Of a DNA stretch of 12,659 bases, positions 11,608 through 12,659 are shown piece by piece; the stretch's first letter is position 1; each line of letters starts with the position of its first letter. The position numbers were made by a program, and so were the translations under genes. The stretch is from Candidatus Magasanikiibacteriota bacterium (GTDB lineage Bacteria; Patescibacteriota; Patescibacteriia; Magasanikbacterales; UBA922): assembly GCA_023246555.1 (NCBI GenBank), contig JAHFIC010000024.1, positions 1 to 12,659 of the forward strand. Direction: 5' to 3'. The notes under the pieces are model-generated. The model had not been told where the DNA came from. It was given only the letters and a program-made list of their open reading frames with translations, and did not search any database.

Positions 11608-11978
11608 TTATTTACCCTTTAGGACTTGGGCATTTACCTTTTCCACCACTTCATTGATCGGATGCTGGGACTTAACTAGATAATCCATCGCTCCCAATTG
11701 TAGTGCGCGTTTTATTTCCTCATCTTGTCCAAGATTGGATGAGACGATCACGGGAATATTCTTCAATTCTGGGTCAGCTTTGAGTTCTGTGAGCACATCA
11801 AAACCGCTCTTTTTGGGCAAAACCAAATCGAGCAGAATAAGGTCTGGTAATTCCTTTCGAGTCAGTGGCATTACCGCCTCCCGTCTGTGGCAATAATCAC
11901 GGTAAATTTTTCTTTCTCAAATTTCTCTTTGAGCACTTTCAGCAAAATTTCTTCATCTTCAACAATAAGAATCTTCAT
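11608..11978 (-). pseudogene. Receiver-domain response regulator 2, broken by a one-base frameshift
   Basis: From ATG at 11978 the frame reads MKILIVEDEEILLKVLKEKF and continues to ATDG. It then runs into TAA at about 11873 because one base is missing near 11880-11882, in a run of three Gs on the minus strand. Restoring one G gives ATDGEAVMPLTRKELPDLILLD in frame with the rest of a REC domain, including D51, LPKKSGFDVL and YLVKS. The reconstructed protein would be 123 residues, the normal length for a stand-alone receiver. It may be a recent mutation or an assembly error in the G run. As written, only an 87-residue C-terminal piece from an internal ATG is open, and it lacks the acidic pair. 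Confidence 0.85.
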
Positions 11979-12047
11979 ATTATGGCCTAAATCTAACCCC
12001 TATAACCTATCACACTACATCAGCATTGTAAACTAAACATTACCTCT

Positions 12048-12434
12048 TTAGCCCAAATGCTTCTTTACTTTCCGAACAACATCTGCCAATTTCCAATCGG
12101 ATTTTACCAGAAAATCATATACGCCACGTTCAGCCGCTTGGCTTACCTTGGTGGCATCACTCAAATTGGTGAGGATGATAACATGGGCATCTTTACCCCA
12201 CGCATCATTACGCAAATGTTTAAGCATCGTGATGCCGTCCATACGAGGCATAATGATATCGAGGAGAATAACATCCGGATGCTCCTTGAGCGCGAGCGCA
12301 AGACCGGCTTCCCCATCAGGTGCCTCGAGGAAAGTAAACCCTTCCCGGCCAAATTTATCGCTTAGCGCCCGACGTACGGTTGGCTCATCCTCGACAATTA
12401 AAATGGTTTTTTTTCTTTTACCATAGATGATCAT
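12048..12434 (-). CDS. Stand-alone receiver-domain response regulator 3
   Basis: The 128-residue single REC domain has E15/D16 (ILIVEDE), phosphoacceptor D59 (LLDIIMPRMDG), T89 (IILTN) and K111 (FLVK). The short basic N-terminus (MIIYGKRKK) precedes the first strand. It is first in transcription order of the three minus-strand regulators and is 69 bp from the second. The close similarity to the first regulator supports tandem duplication. It probably relays phosphate from a distant kinase; targets are unknown. Confidence 0.92.
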   Translation of the reverse strand: MIIYGKRKKTILIVEDEPTVRRALSDKFGREGFTFLEAPDGEAGLALALKEHPDVILLDIIMPRMDGITMLKHLRNDAWGKDAHVIILTNLSDATKVSQAAERGVYDFLVKSDWKLADVVRKVKKHLG

Positions 12435-12451
12435 GAATGATTAAAAAACAC

Positions 12452-12589
12452 TTACATTTTTGTGTTCACGTCCAAGCGGCCAGTCACTAAATCAAATTCA
12501 ACCAATCTGCCGATGGTACCACCAGTATCCTCGCTCTCGATACCGTTACCAATTTGGCTCCTGAAAAGGTGTTTTTTTGTTTTAACCAT
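12452..12589 (-). CDS. Possible 45-aa small protein
   Basis: A short frame encodes MVKTKKHLFRSQIGNGIESE followed by DTGGTIGRLVEFDLVTGRLD and VNTKM. It has a basic start and a strand-forming, acidic second half. An AGGTGG sequence lies about 11 bases upstream of the ATG, and it points the same way as the response-regulator genes 18 bp downstream. I recognise no family. At this length chance cannot be excluded, but the balanced composition favours a real gene. Confidence 0.4.
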   Translation of the reverse strand: MVKTKKHLFRSQIGNGIESEDTGGTIGRLVEFDLVTGRLDVNTKM

Positions 12590-12659
12590 GCTAAAATATC
12601 CACCTTTAACCGGTTAGACTCACTAAATATGCCCAAAAAAACAAAATCCACACTGTAAA

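Noticed and set aside
11871..11885. Programmed frameshifting in response regulator 2
   Set aside because: The site lacks a recognisable slippery sequence with a stimulatory SD or stem, and a single receiver domain has no need of it; mutation or sequencing error is simpler.
12629..12658. Nine-codon plus-strand frame at the right edge
   Set aside because: Too short and it closes with a stop inside the window; no supporting signals.

Overview
The window reads as chromosomal DNA of a small-genome bacterium, most likely of the Candidate Phyla Radiation (Patescibacteria). This rests on a compact hrcA-grpE-hsp20-dnaK-dnaJ operon with a shortened HrcA, mostly weak or absent Shine-Dalgarno sites, single-domain response regulators in tandem, and small membrane proteins of kinds I associate with that group. 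TGA works as a stop codon, so a code with TGA as glycine is unlikely. The lineage is an inference; no rRNA or marker tree is available here.

Bases 1 to about 6125 look like the distal part of an integron-type gene cassette array. Recombination sites resembling attC occur at 33-122, 1730-1816, 1838-1975, 2297-2882, 2904-3041, 5325-5514, about 5548-5603 and 6092-6113 (half site). Each follows the pattern RYYYAAC, imperfect palindrome, GTTRRRY. The decisive sign is that the variable bases at the start of a cassette are complementary to those just before its own right-hand site, as expected for a cassette that was once a circle. The cassettes are: a partial one (to 116); 117-1810 with a membrane zincin-like gene and a zinc-ribbon membrane protein; a 159-bp ORF-less unit (1811-1969); 1970-2876 with a two-TM protein and, inside its oversized attC loop, an oppositely oriented membrane gene; a second copy of the 159-bp unit (2877-3035); 3036-5508 with an antisense hypothetical gene and a Fic protein; a degenerate ORF-less unit (5509-5597); and 5598 onward with an 81-aa hypothetical gene. 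Gene direction predicts the integrase beyond the left edge. Three cassettes also carry unusually long terminal inverted repeats, and two carry hairpins with the same C-rich loop.

Bases 6313-11205 are the core heat-shock operon. A TTGACA/TATTAT promoter overlaps a CIRCE operator, then come hrcA, grpE, an Hsp20 gene, dnaK and dnaJ. HrcA should repress its own operon through CIRCE, while DnaK, DnaJ and GrpE form the Hsp70 machine and Hsp20 holds unfolding clients. A long-range RNA stem lies between dnaK and dnaJ.

Bases 11223-12589 run on the minus strand, convergent with dnaJ: three stand-alone receiver-domain response regulators, the middle one broken by a one-base frameshift, preceded by a possible 45-aa gene. 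No histidine kinase is visible.
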